Below, in pieces: positions 18,351 to 25,995 of a stretch of 64,000 bases of DNA (the first letter of the stretch is position 1; every line of letters begins with the position of its first letter). Position numbers and translations under genes: made by a program. The notes below the pieces were generated by a model that saw only the letters and a list, made by a program, of their open reading frames with translations, made no database searches and was not told where the DNA came from. The stretch is taken from positions 248,001-312,000 of the forward strand of contig CAVRED010000006.1 in NCBI GenBank assembly GCA_963719975.1. Reading direction: 5' to 3'. Source of the stretch: Poindextera sp963719975. GTDB taxonomy: Bacteria; Pseudomonadota; Alphaproteobacteria; Caulobacterales; Caulobacteraceae.

Positions 18351-19430
18351 TCATAGGCGACCGCGCCGCCGCTGCGCCTGCCGCATAACGAAGCCGATGA
18401 CCTTGGCGACCGCCTCGTAGTGCTCGCGCGGGATGGCCTCGTCGAGCTCCACCGTCGCATAGAGGGCGCGGGCGAGCGGTGGGTCTTCGATGATCGGTAC
18501 GCGATGCTCCTCGGCGACCGCCTTGATGCGCAACGCGACCGCGTCCAGGCCCTTGGCGACGCAGATCGGGGCGGGCGTGTCGCCCTGCTCGTACCGCAAG
18601 GCGATGGCGAAGTGGGTCGGGTTGGTCACGACCACCGTCGCTTTCGGGACGTTCTGCATCATGCGCCGCCGCGCGCGGTCGTAGCGGATCTGGCGCAGGC
18701 GCGCGCGCACGTGCGGGTCGCCCTCGGACTGGCGGAAGTCCTCCTTCAACTCCTCTCGGGTCATGCGCATGCGCTGGAGGAAGCGCTGCCGCTGCCAGAG
18801 CCAGTCCAGCGCCGCGCCGACGCCCAGCACCGAAAGCACTGCGATGAACAGCGACTGCAAGGCCTCGCCCGCCAGCGGCAGCGTGCTTAAGGGGTCCAGG
18901 CCCACCGCCTCCTGGAACTCGGTCATGTGCGGGCGGATGGCGATGTAGGCGATAGCGCCAATGAAGCCGATCTTGAGCGCGGACTTGAGGAACTGGACCA
19001 GCCCGTCGATGCCGAACAGCCGGCGAAAGCCGTCCGCCGGCGAGATCCGAGAGGGATCCGGTTTGAGGCGCTCGCCGGTGAACAGGAACCCGTGCTGGAT
19101 CAGGTTGCCGCCGACGCCCGCCAGGCCCGCGGCCAAGGTGACGCCGAGCACGATCGGCGCGGCCGCCGCCGCCGCCTGGCGCAGCAGCGCGACCCCGCCG
19201 CCGCCGGAGAGGTCGTAGTCGCCGGCGTGGGCGATCATCGGCTGGAGCTGACCGGCGAGGTTGCGGGCGAGGAAGCCCCCGGCCATGGCGACGAAGCCGG
19301 CGGCGGCCGCGAGCGAGGCGAAAGCGGGCACGTCGACCGACTTGGCGACCTCGCCGCGCTTCCTGGCCTCCTCGAGCTTTCGCGGGGTGGCCTCTTCGGT
19401 CTTGGTGGCGGAGTCGTTCTCTTCAGCCAT
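18351..19430 (-). CDS. flhB: Flagellar export switch protein FlhB
   Basis: A 359-residue component of the flagellar type III export gate. The N-terminus AEENDSATKTEEATPRKLEEARKRGEVAKS is the classic FlhB opening. Four membrane helices follow, then a cytoplasmic domain with VVTNPTHFAIALRY near residues 270-285; cleavage between N and P of NPTH switches export from rod/hook to filament substrates. The end RALYATVELDEAIPREHYEAVAKVI is typical. It starts 3 bases after the fliR stop and is therefore translationally linked to fliQR. cckA follows 124 bases downstream. Confidence 0.97.
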   Translation of the reverse strand: MAEENDSATKTEEATPRKLEEARKRGEVAKSVDVPAFASLAAAAGFVAMAGGFLARNLAGQLQPMIAHAGDYDLSGGGGVALLRQAAAAAAPIVLGVTLAAGLAGVGGNLIQHGFLFTGERLKPDPSRISPADGFRRLFGIDGLVQFLKSALKIGFIGAIAYIAIRPHMTEFQEAVGLDPLSTLPLAGEALQSLFIAVLSVLGVGAALDWLWQRQRFLQRMRMTREELKEDFRQSEGDPHVRARLRQIRYDRARRRMMQNVPKATVVVTNPTHFAIALRYEQGDTPAPICVAKGLDAVALRIKAVAEEHRVPIIEDPPLARALYATVELDEAIPREHYEAVAKVIGFVMRQAQRRRGRL

Positions 19431-19433
19431 GCG

Positions 19434-20189
19434 TCACACGAAGTTGCGCATGAAGTCTTCGTAGGCGCCCGCCCATACCACCCCGATCCCGCCGAGGCTG
19501 AGCGCGAAGATCGACAAGCCCAGCAACAGGGTGAGCGGGGTGGCGACGAAGAAGATCTGGAACTGCGGCATCACCCGCCCGACCAGACCGGTCGCCACAT
19601 TGAACACCAGCGCGAAGACGACGACCGGGGCGGCGAGCTGCAGGCCGAGCGCGAAGGACCGGCCGACGGTCTCCACGGCCAGCTGGCCGACGTCGTTCAG
19701 CGGCAACGCGCGCATGGGCGGAAAGAGCGTGTAGCTGTGGGCCATCGCCGCGATGAAGAGGCGGTGCAGGTCGGTGTCGAAGATCAGCGTCACGCCCATC
19801 AGCGTGAGGAAGGTCGAGAGCGTGGTCCCGGGAACGGCCTGGATCGGGTTGGCGGTCTGGGCGAAGGCGAGCGTGGTCTGCAGCGAGACGAACTCGCCGG
19901 CCGCGGTCATCGAGGTCAGGAAGACCTGCAGCAGCCCGCCGATGGTGAGCCCGATGAGCACCTCGCGGCCGATGTAGAAGGCGGTTCCGTCCACGGCTGT
20001 GGGCTCGGGCGGCAGGTAGGGCTGGGCGATCGGGCCAATGCAAAGGGCGAGCACCAGCGCAAACGCCAGCCGCACCATAGGCGGCACGCCGCCTTGGGAG
20101 ATGCCCGGCATGACCATGACCAGCGCGCCGATGCGGGAGAAGACGAGCGCGGCGGCCCAGATCTGCGCAGCCGTCGCGTAGTGGCCCAC
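19434..20189 (-). CDS. fliR: Flagellar biosynthetic protein FliR
   Basis: A 251-residue membrane protein of the FliP-FliQ-FliR export gate. Hydrophobic helices begin WAAALVFSRIGALVMVMPGIS and LAFALVLALCIGP. The conserved region GLTIGGLLQVFLTSMTAAGEFVSLQTTLAFAQTANP and the C-terminal GVVWAGAYEDFMRNF fit FliR. It starts 6 bases after fliQ and ends 3 bases before flhB. Confidence 0.96.
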   Translation of the reverse strand: MGHYATAAQIWAAALVFSRIGALVMVMPGISQGGVPPMVRLAFALVLALCIGPIAQPYLPPEPTAVDGTAFYIGREVLIGLTIGGLLQVFLTSMTAAGEFVSLQTTLAFAQTANPIQAVPGTTLSTFLTLMGVTLIFDTDLHRLFIAAMAHSYTLFPPMRALPLNDVGQLAVETVGRSFALGLQLAAPVVVFALVFNVATGLVGRVMPQFQIFFVATPLTLLLGLSIFALSLGGIGVVWAGAYEDFMRNFV

Positions 20190-20195
20190 CCGTCC

Positions 20196-20459
20196 TCACA
20201 TCGCCGCGATGCGGGCGGCGATCTGGTGCATGAAGCCGCCCATCAAAGCGCCCATCAGCGGCAGGAAGACGAGCAGCGCGACGAAGATCGCCAGGATCTT
20301 GGGCGCGAAGACGAGCGTCGCCTCCTGGATCTGGGTCAAGGCCTGCATCAGCCCGATGGCGACCCCGACGATGAGGCCGACGATCAGGATCGGCGCCGCC
20401 AGCTGCAGCGTCAGCCAGATCGCGTCGCGTCCGACATCGAGGACTTCCGCGCCGGACAT
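20196..20459 (-). CDS. fliQ: Flagellar biosynthetic protein FliQ
   Basis: An 87-residue protein with two membrane helices: LQLAAPILIVGLIVGVAIGL and ILAIFVALLVFLPLMGALMG, joined by the conserved MQALTQIQEATLVFAPK. It forms part of the export-gate channel with FliP and FliR. GGAAGG-type site upstream of the ATG at 20459. First gene of the fliQ-fliR-flhB operon; a CtrA-like box lies about 70 bases upstream. Confidence 0.96.
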   Translation of the reverse strand: MSGAEVLDVGRDAIWLTLQLAAPILIVGLIVGVAIGLMQALTQIQEATLVFAPKILAIFVALLVFLPLMGALMGGFMHQIAARIAAM

Positions 20460-20527
20460 TGGAAGGAGCCCTTTTCAGTAACAAACGCGAGCGGCGTCGG
20501 GAGGGTCTCAGACTGGCCGGAACATGG

Positions 20528-20542
20528 TTAATGGCGACCTAA
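20528..20542. promoter_or_regulatory. CtrA-like box upstream of fliQ
   Basis: TTAA-TGGCGAC-CTAA: the TTAA-N7-TTAA CtrA pattern with one mismatch in the second half. Its inner edge is 69 bases upstream of the fliQ start. In Caulobacter the early flagellar operons, including fliQR-flhB, are directly activated by CtrA, so this is the expected kind of site. Match is not perfect, hence moderate confidence. Confidence 0.55.
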
Positions 20543-20585
20543 CTTGGGGCGCAGCAGGGCTCGGCAGGGTCACATAAACCCGTCA

Positions 20586-20677
20586 TCCCCCGCTGCAGCG
20601 AAGCGGAATGCGGGGGACCCATGCACACCGGATCGATCAGGTGTTCATGGGTGGCCCGGACAAGCCGGGCCATGACG
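20586..20677. repeat. Two dispersed palindromes in the fliQ/ABC transporter gap
   Basis: The 150-base gap holds two hairpins. The first is TCCCCCGC (20586-20593) with GCGGGGGA (20610-20617) around a 16-base loop containing GCAGCGAAGCGGAA. The second is TGGCCCGG-ACAAG-CCGGGCCA at 20652-20672, identical to 10347-10367 including flanking GGG and TGACGA. These are common alphaproteobacterial intergenic repeats. They sit downstream of the ABC permease gene and may end its transcript. Confidence 0.8.
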
Positions 20678-20693
20678 ATTTCATGAGGAGGCG

Positions 20694-22247
20694 CTAGCGC
20701 CCGATCGCCTTCGCCAGCGACTGGGCCGCCTGGGCTGGGGTCTGTTTGTCCTGGTCGCGGTCGACGCTGAGGTTGGCTTTGCGCATCTGCTCGACGGGGA
20801 TCGCGCCGATGAGCGGCCGAAGCGCGGCGGTGAAGCGCGCATCGCCGGCGCGCTTCGGCGAGAGGAGAACGACCGCATCGTAGGGCGGGATGGCCTGCTT
20901 GGGATCGCTGAGCACGACGAGGTCGTCCGCGGCGATGCGCCCGTCGGACGAAAAAGCGTCGATCACATCGACCTCGCCATCGCTCACCGCCTTGTACATG
21001 AAAGTTGGCTGGAAACGCCGTTCGGCCTTGAAGTTCAGCCCATAGGCGGCCTTCAGCGACGCCCACTCCGGCCTCGACAGGAATTCGAGATCGGAGCCGA
21101 GGGTGAGGTCCTGGGCATGGGCGGCGAGGTCGACGATCGAGTGGATGCCCAGCTTGTCGGCCTGGTCGCGGCGCATGGCGAGCGCATAGGCGTTCTCGAA
21201 GCCGAGCGCGCCCAGGACCTCGACCCCGTCCCGAGCTTTGAGCGCCTGGGTCAGCTCGGCCAGCAGCTGGGCGCGTGGCGGGGTGTCGGCGCGCTTGAGC
21301 ACGTTGGTCCAGAGCGTCCCGGAATAGTCGACGTAGGCGTCGATCTCGCCGCTGGCGACGGCCTGGTAAGCCACCGCCGAGCCGAGGTCGTCCTTCTCGG
21401 CGACCTGATAGCCGGCGGCGCGCAGACGCTCGCCCATGAGCGAGGCCAGAATGTACTGCTCGGAGAAGTTCTTCGCTCCGATTGTGACCCGCTCGCCATG
21501 CCCAGCGCCGTGCGCGAGCGGCGCGAGCGCGGCCAGCGTCCCGAAGACGAGCCCGGCCGCGCCGGCGATGACGCGCCGGCGGTCGCGCAGGGCCGCGCCG
21601 GCTTCGATGAGACCGAGCAGCTGGTCGACGATGAGGGCGAGCCCCGCGGCCGCCGCGCAGCCGAAGAGGACCAGCACCCAATCCTCGGTCTGCAGCCCGG
21701 AGAAGATGTAGTCGCCAAGCGAGGTCTGGCCGACGGGCGTCGACAGCGTGGCCGTGCCGATGGTCCAGACCGCGGCCGTGCGGATGCCGGCCATGATCAC
21801 CGGCGCGGCCAGCGGCAGCTCGACCATGAAGAGGCGCTGGTTGTCGGTCATGCCGACGCCCCTGGCCGCCTCGACCGCGGCCGGGTCGACACCGAGGATG
21901 CCGGTGGTAGCGTTCCTGAGGATCGGCAGCATCGAATAGAGGGTGAGCGCGAGCAGCGAGGGCAGGAAGCCGAGCGCCTGGAAGCCGACGCCGAACAAGC
22001 TGCGGCTGAGCGCCGAGAGCGCCAGCAGGAGCGGAAAGAAAAGCGCGAGCAGCGCCAGGCTGGGGATGGTCTGGATCAGGCCGGCGCCGAGCAGCGCAAT
22101 CCAGCGCAACCGCGGATTGCGGCTCGCCGCCACCGCGAGCGGCAGGCTGAGCGCGATCCCCAACACCAGCGCTGAGGCGCTGAGCAGCACATGCTGGCCG
22201 AGATAGCTGGGCAGCAGGCGGAACGCCGCCGCCAGGCGCTCGTTCAT
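20694..22247 (-). CDS. Opu-type ABC importer, permease fused to substrate-binding domain
   Basis: A 517-residue fusion. Residues about 1-215 are a BPD-type permease: MNERLAAAFRLLPSYLGQHV, then the coupling EAA-like loop VDPAAVEAARGVGMTDNQRLFMVELP. Further hydrophobic stretches follow, then from about residue 250 an OpuAC/EgtU-type binding domain: GERVTIGAKNFSEQYILASL, GSAVAYQAVASGEIDAYVDYSGT, GFENAYALAMRRDQADKLG and VIDAFSSDGRIAADDLVVL. Such fusions import glycine betaine, choline, carnitine or, in the EgtUBC case, ergothioneine. The start overlaps the ATPase stop (ATGA). Ligand unknown. Confidence 0.88.
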   Translation of the reverse strand: MNERLAAAFRLLPSYLGQHVLLSASALVLGIALSLPLAVAASRNPRLRWIALLGAGLIQTIPSLALLALFFPLLLALSALSRSLFGVGFQALGFLPSLLALTLYSMLPILRNATTGILGVDPAAVEAARGVGMTDNQRLFMVELPLAAPVIMAGIRTAAVWTIGTATLSTPVGQTSLGDYIFSGLQTEDWVLVLFGCAAAAGLALIVDQLLGLIEAGAALRDRRRVIAGAAGLVFGTLAALAPLAHGAGHGERVTIGAKNFSEQYILASLMGERLRAAGYQVAEKDDLGSAVAYQAVASGEIDAYVDYSGTLWTNVLKRADTPPRAQLLAELTQALKARDGVEVLGALGFENAYALAMRRDQADKLGIHSIVDLAAHAQDLTLGSDLEFLSRPEWASLKAAYGLNFKAERRFQPTFMYKAVSDGEVDVIDAFSSDGRIAADDLVVLSDPKQAIPPYDAVVLLSPKRAGDARFTAALRPLIGAIPVEQMRKANLSVDRDQDKQTPAQAAQSLAKAIGR

Positions 22248-23030
22248 GCACCCGCCTCCAGCCGCTCGCGCACCCGCTCGGCCTGGCGTCGCGGCGTCTC
22301 CATCAGGGCGCGGACGACGGGGTCGGGCGCGGCGAGCAGCGCGGCCGGCGTCCCGTCGGCGCGAATGGCGCCCGCGTCCATGATCACCATCCGGTCGGCC
22401 AGAAGGACCGCCTCGGTGATGTCGTGGGTGACCATCAGCGTGGTCAGGCCCAGCCGCTCGTGCAGCGCGCGGTAGTCGCGCCCGAGCGCGTCGCGGGTGA
22501 CGGGATCGAGCGCGCCGAAGGGCTCGTCCATCAGCATCAGGCGCGGTTTGGCGGCGAGAGCGCGCGCCACGCCGACCCTCTGGCGCTGGCCGCCCGAGAG
22601 GGCCGAGGGGCGGCGGCTCGCGAAGTCGCGGGGCAGGTCGACGAGGTCGAGCAGCTCGTCGACACGCGCGGCGATGGCTTGCTTCGTCTCGCCCATCAGC
22701 CTGGGCGTGATCCCGATGTTCTCCGCGACCGTCAGGTGCGGAAAGAGACCGATCTCCTGGAACACGTAGCCGATGCGGCGGCGGAGCAGGTGGGCGGGGC
22801 CGGCGCCGACCGCCTCGCCGCCGACGCGGACTTCGCCCGCGTCCGGCTGAACCAGGCCGTTGATCACCTTCAAGCGTCGTGGTCTTGCCCGAGCCCGAGC
22901 CGCCCACCAGAGCGACGAACGCCCCCTGCTCGATCACCAGGTCGACGCCGCGCACGGCATGCGTCCGCCCGCCGTCGAACGACTTGGAAACCCCTTCAAG
23001 CTCGACCATCGGCGGCGCCACGAGCGCCAC
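22244..23030 (-). CDS. Opu-type ABC importer ATPase (one frameshift)
   Basis: ATP-binding subunit for the adjoining fused permease. VELEGVSKSFDGGRTHAVRG precedes the Walker A loop GGSGSGKTT. An extra base at about 22871 then moves the frame to KVINGLVQPDAGEVRVGG. Q-loop is YVFQEIGLFPHLTV, signature ALSGGQRQRVGVARALA, Walker B PRLMLMDEPFGALD, switch VTHDITEA. Corrected length is 261 from GTG 23030 or 254 from ATG 23009; neither start has a strong Shine-Dalgarno site. It starts only 15 bases after the fliE stop, as if part of the flgB-flgC-fliE operon, an unusual place for a nutrient importer. Confidence 0.87.
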
Positions 23031-23045
23031 CTTAGAGGCGAATGC

Positions 23046-23360
23046 TCAGATCTGCATCTGCATGACCTGCTGGTAGGCCGCGATCACCTGGTCGCGGATG
23101 GCCATGACGGTCTGCAGGTTTGTTTGCGCCGAGGAGATGGCGGTGACCACGTCGACCAGGTTGGCCTTGCCCTGCACCTGGGCGGTCATCATCTGCTCGG
23201 CCTGGCGCGAGGAGGCGATGGCGTCGTTCAGCACGCCCTTGAGCATGTCGCCGAAGCCGGGGCCTTGCGCGGCGTCGGCCGCGCCGGCGGCCTGGCTGAG
23301 CGACTGGGCCTGAGCCTGGACGGCGGCGTAGGCTCTGGCGGCGGTGAAGGCTGGGACCAT
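23046..23360 (-). CDS. fliE: Flagellar hook-basal body protein FliE
   Basis: A 104-residue FliE, the MS ring-rod junction protein. Low-complexity N-terminus, then GFGDMLKGVLNDAIASSRQAE and the conserved C-terminal helix VDVVTAISSAQTNLQTVMAIRDQVIAAYQQVM. Starts 11 bases after flgC in the flgB-flgC-fliE operon. Confidence 0.96.
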   Translation of the reverse strand: MVPAFTAARAYAAVQAQAQSLSQAAGAADAAQGPGFGDMLKGVLNDAIASSRQAEQMMTAQVQGKANLVDVVTAISSAQTNLQTVMAIRDQVIAAYQQVMQMQI

Positions 23361-23371
23361 GGCTCAGGCGC

Positions 23372-23795
23372 CTATTTCTGCAGGAGCCCGATCAGGCTCT
23401 GCTGCATGGCGTTGGCGGTTTCGATGACGTTCAGGTTGGCCTCGTAGGCCCGCTGGGCGTCGCGCATGTCCATCGCCTCGGTGAGCGGGTCGACGTTGGG
23501 CAGCTTGACGTAGCCTTTCGAGTCGGCGGCGGGATGGCCAGGCTGGTACTCGGTGCGGAACGCGCTCTGGTCGCTTGCGACGCGAGTCATCGCGACCCCT
23601 TGCGCCCCGTTGGCCAACTGCACCGGGGCGAACACCGCCACCTGCCTGCGGTAGGGATCGCCGCCGGCGGTCTTGGAGACCGAGTTCGGCGTTGGCCATG
23701 TTCTCGGCGATGACCCGCATGCGCGACTGTTGCGCACGAAGCGCGGACGCCGCCGCCGCGACGGCGGCGTCGGACGGGGAGATGGCGTCTGGCAT
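23372..23795 (-). CDS. flgC: Flagellar basal-body rod protein FlgC (one frameshift)
   Basis: Proximal rod protein. N-terminus ALRAQQSRMRVIAENMANAE is the rod/hook family motif. An extra base at about 23685 precedes SVSKTAGGDPYRRQVAVFAPV. The C-terminus VKLPNVDPLTEAMDMRDAQR and NLNVIETANAMQQSLIGLLQ is characteristic of FlgC. Corrected length 140 residues, normal for the family. Lies 14 bases after flgB. The shift is probably a sequence error since the flanking flagellar genes are intact. Confidence 0.93.
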
Positions 23796-23809
23796 GCCTT
23801 AAGGCCCCT

Positions 23810-24232
23810 TCACGGTTTGCCCGGCGCCTTGAGCGCGAGCTGGATCAGGCTGAGCGACTTTTCGTAAAGGCCGATCGCGGTCGAGTAGTTCATCCGCGCG
23901 TCGGTCAGCTTCATCATCTCTTCCTCGAGCACCACCTGATTGCCGTCGAGGCGTGTTTCAGAATTGGGCGAGACCGTGGGCGTCCAGGTCCGCGACCCGT
24001 GCGGTCCGCCCTTGACGCCGCCGGAGCCGACGAGATCGGCGCCGTTGGTCTGGGCCATCTGCAACTGGCCGCCGAGGCCTCCGTCGGGGATCGTGAACGG
24101 CGCGAGATCGTGCGGCCGGAACCCAGGCGTGTCCGAATTGGCGACGTTTTGCGAGATCACCGCCTCGCGCTGAGTGAGGTAGCTCAGCCGGCCCTTCAGC
24201 GCCGAGAACAGCGGGATGTCGTCCAGCGTCAT
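23810..24232 (-). CDS. flgB: Flagellar basal-body rod protein FlgB
   Basis: A 140-residue proximal rod protein. LKGRLSYLTQREAVISQNVANSDTPGFRPHDL is the conserved N-terminal helix and N-x-A-N-x-x-T-P-G-F signature. The C-terminus contains GNQVVLEEEMMKLTDARMNYSTA. The start is the ATG at 24232 inside a much longer open frame. First gene of the operon; a CtrA-like box lies 27 bases upstream, shared with the divergent fliO-fliP pair. Confidence 0.96.
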   Translation of the reverse strand: MTLDDIPLFSALKGRLSYLTQREAVISQNVANSDTPGFRPHDLAPFTIPDGGLGGQLQMAQTNGADLVGSGGVKGGPHGSRTWTPTVSPNSETRLDGNQVVLEEEMMKLTDARMNYSTAIGLYEKSLSLIQLALKAPGKP

Positions 24233-24258
24233 GGTTGGCGAAAGGTGAACGAACAGGG

Positions 24259-24273
24259 TTAATCGCTCCTTAA
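24259..24273. promoter_or_regulatory. CtrA box between flgB and fliO
   Basis: TTAA-TCGCTCC-TTAA: an exact TTAA-N7-TTAA match to the CtrA recognition sequence, in the 111-base gap between divergent flgB-flgC-fliE and fliO-fliP. Both are early (class II) flagellar operons, which CtrA activates in Caulobacter. One site could serve both directions. Confidence 0.7.
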
Positions 24274-24343
24274 GTCCCTTGCGGCAGGAAGGGGCGGCGG
24301 GCGGCCTTCCGGCCCGCCGTTTTCTTGCGCCGTCGCTTTTTCG

Positions 24344-24619
24344 ATGTTCTTCGCCGACATCTTCCGAATGGTCGCGGGCCTGGCGGTGACGCTTGGCCTG
24401 ATCGGCCTGGCGGTCGTCGTCGTCCGCCGGTTCGGCCCCGAGACGATCCGGCGCCTGAGCGCCCAGCGCGCGGCGCGGCGGCTGAGCGTCGTCGAGACGC
24501 TCGTGCTCGATCCGAGCCGCCGCCTGGTGCTCGTACGCTTTGACGCCGAGGAGCGGCTGATCCTGTTGGGCGACGGCCAGGTGATCCCGGCCCGGTCCGC
24601 CCCTTCCCCGGAGTCCTAA
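24344..24619 (+). CDS. fliO: Flagellar biosynthetic protein FliO
   Basis: A 91-residue, single-pass protein: N-terminal helix IFRMVAGLAVTLGLIGLAVVVVRRFG, then cytoplasmic RRLSVVETLVLDPSRRLVLV and EERLILLGDGQVIP, the FliO domain that scaffolds FliP assembly. Precedes fliP by 4 bases. Confidence 0.92.
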   Translation: MFFADIFRMVAGLAVTLGLIGLAVVVVRRFGPETIRRLSAQRAARRLSVVETLVLDPSRRLVLVRFDAEERLILLGDGQVIPARSAPSPES

Positions 24620-24623
24620 GCGC

Positions 24624-25439
24624 ATGAAGCGGTTCATCGTCGGCTGGCTCAAGCGGCTCGGCTGGTTCTCCGTCTCGGGCGAGGACCTGGGCCGCGCCGC
24701 GCGCATCGCGGCGCTGAGCGGCCTGGCCAGCTTCATCCTGCCGGCCGTCGCGGTGGCGCAGGCGGTGAACATCGACCTCGGCACCGGCGCCGGCCTTACC
24801 GACCGGGTGATCGAGCTCGCGGGCCTGCTGACCGTGCTCTCGCTGGCGCCGTCGATCGTGATCATGACCACCTCGTTCGTGCGCATCATCGTGGTGCTCA
24901 GCCTGCTCCGCACCGCGCTCGGCCTGCAGCAAAGCCCGCCGAACTCGGTGATCATCAGCCTGTCGCTGTTCCTGACCGCCATCATCATGGCCCCGACGTT
25001 CACCGCCTCGTACAACGCCGGCATCAAACCCCTGCTCGACAAGAAGATGGACCTGCCGACGGCGTTCTCCGCCTCGGTGACGCCGGTGAAGTCGTTCATG
25101 CTGGCGCAGGTCGACGAGGAGGATCTGGCCCTCTTCGTTCGCCTCTCCCACACCCCGCCGCCGCCGCACGCGCAGGACCTGCCGGTGCAGGTGGTGACCT
25201 CGGCCTTCATGATCTCGGAGCTGAAGCGCGCGTTCGAGATCGGCTTTCTCTTGTTCGTGCCCTTCCTGGTCATCGACCTGGTCGTCGCCAGCGTGCTCAT
25301 GAGCATGGGCATGATGATGCTGCCGCCGGTCGTGGTGTCCTTGCCGTTCAAGCTGATCTTCTTCGTGCTGGTCGACGGCTGGCGCCTGGTCGCCGGAAGC
25401 CTCGTCGAAAGCTTCCACCACGCCGCGGGGACGGGATAG
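24624..25439 (+). CDS. fliP: Flagellar biosynthetic protein FliP
   Basis: A 271-residue export-gate protein. A long hydrophobic leader segment (about residues 28-48) is followed by SIVIMTTSFVRIIVVLSLLR, the FliP signature, and by GLQQSPPNSVIISLSLFLT. The C-terminal half contains VVTSAFMISELKRAFEIGFL and LMSMGMMMLPPVVVSLPFKL, the second signature. Begins 4 bases after fliO. Confidence 0.97.
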   Translation: MKRFIVGWLKRLGWFSVSGEDLGRAARIAALSGLASFILPAVAVAQAVNIDLGTGAGLTDRVIELAGLLTVLSLAPSIVIMTTSFVRIIVVLSLLRTALGLQQSPPNSVIISLSLFLTAIIMAPTFTASYNAGIKPLLDKKMDLPTAFSASVTPVKSFMLAQVDEEDLALFVRLSHTPPPPHAQDLPVQVVTSAFMISELKRAFEIGFLLFVPFLVIDLVVASVLMSMGMMMLPPVVVSLPFKLIFFVLVDGWRLVAGSLVESFHHAAGTG

Positions 25440-25515
25440 CGCGCCGCGCTGTTGCCAGATTCCTGGCGGGCGACGTGCGATGGGCGACACGGAACAACTC
25501 CGCGGAGCGCCTGAG

Positions 25516-25995
25516 ATGACCGAAGGACTGGAAGGCCGCTGCGCTTGCGGGGCGGTGCGCTATCGCCTGAAGCGGGCGCCGATGTTCGTGCACTGCTGCC
25601 ACTGCCTCGACTGCCAGCGTCAGACCGGCGGCGCATTCGTGCTGAACGCCCTGATCGAGGCCAGCGAGGTCACCACGCTGTCAGGCGAGACCCATGTGAC
25701 GCGCATGCCGACCGACTCCGGGCTGCCGCATGACGTCCACCGCTGCCCGACCTGCGAGACGGCCATTTGGAGCACCTACGGCGGGCGCACGGCCGTGCGG
25801 TTCGTCCGCATCGGCACGCTGGAAACGCCGAGCGCGCTTTCGCCCGACGTGCACATCTTCACCCGCTCGAAGGTCCCATGGGTCGGTCTGCCAGCCGACG
25901 TTCCCGCGTTCGAGATCTACTACGACACCAAGGCGCTCTGGCCGGCGGAAAGCTATGAGCGGCGGCGCGCGGCGCTGGCCGCGGCGAGCGGCTAG
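25516..25995 (+). CDS. GFA-family (glutathione-dependent formaldehyde-activating-like) protein
   Basis: A 159-residue member of the GFA/CENP-V zinc fold. Zinc-binding cysteines are in EGRCACGAVRYR, FVHCCHCLDCQRQTGG and HRCPTCETAIWSTYGG. The family was named for a proposed role in joining formaldehyde to glutathione; most members are of unknown function. I start at ATG 25516 after GGAG; an in-frame ATG at 25480 adds 12 unfamiliar residues. It follows fliP by 76 bases and is not a flagellar gene. Confidence 0.9.
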   Translation: MTEGLEGRCACGAVRYRLKRAPMFVHCCHCLDCQRQTGGAFVLNALIEASEVTTLSGETHVTRMPTDSGLPHDVHRCPTCETAIWSTYGGRTAVRFVRIGTLETPSALSPDVHIFTRSKVPWVGLPADVPAFEIYYDTKALWPAESYERRRAALAAASG

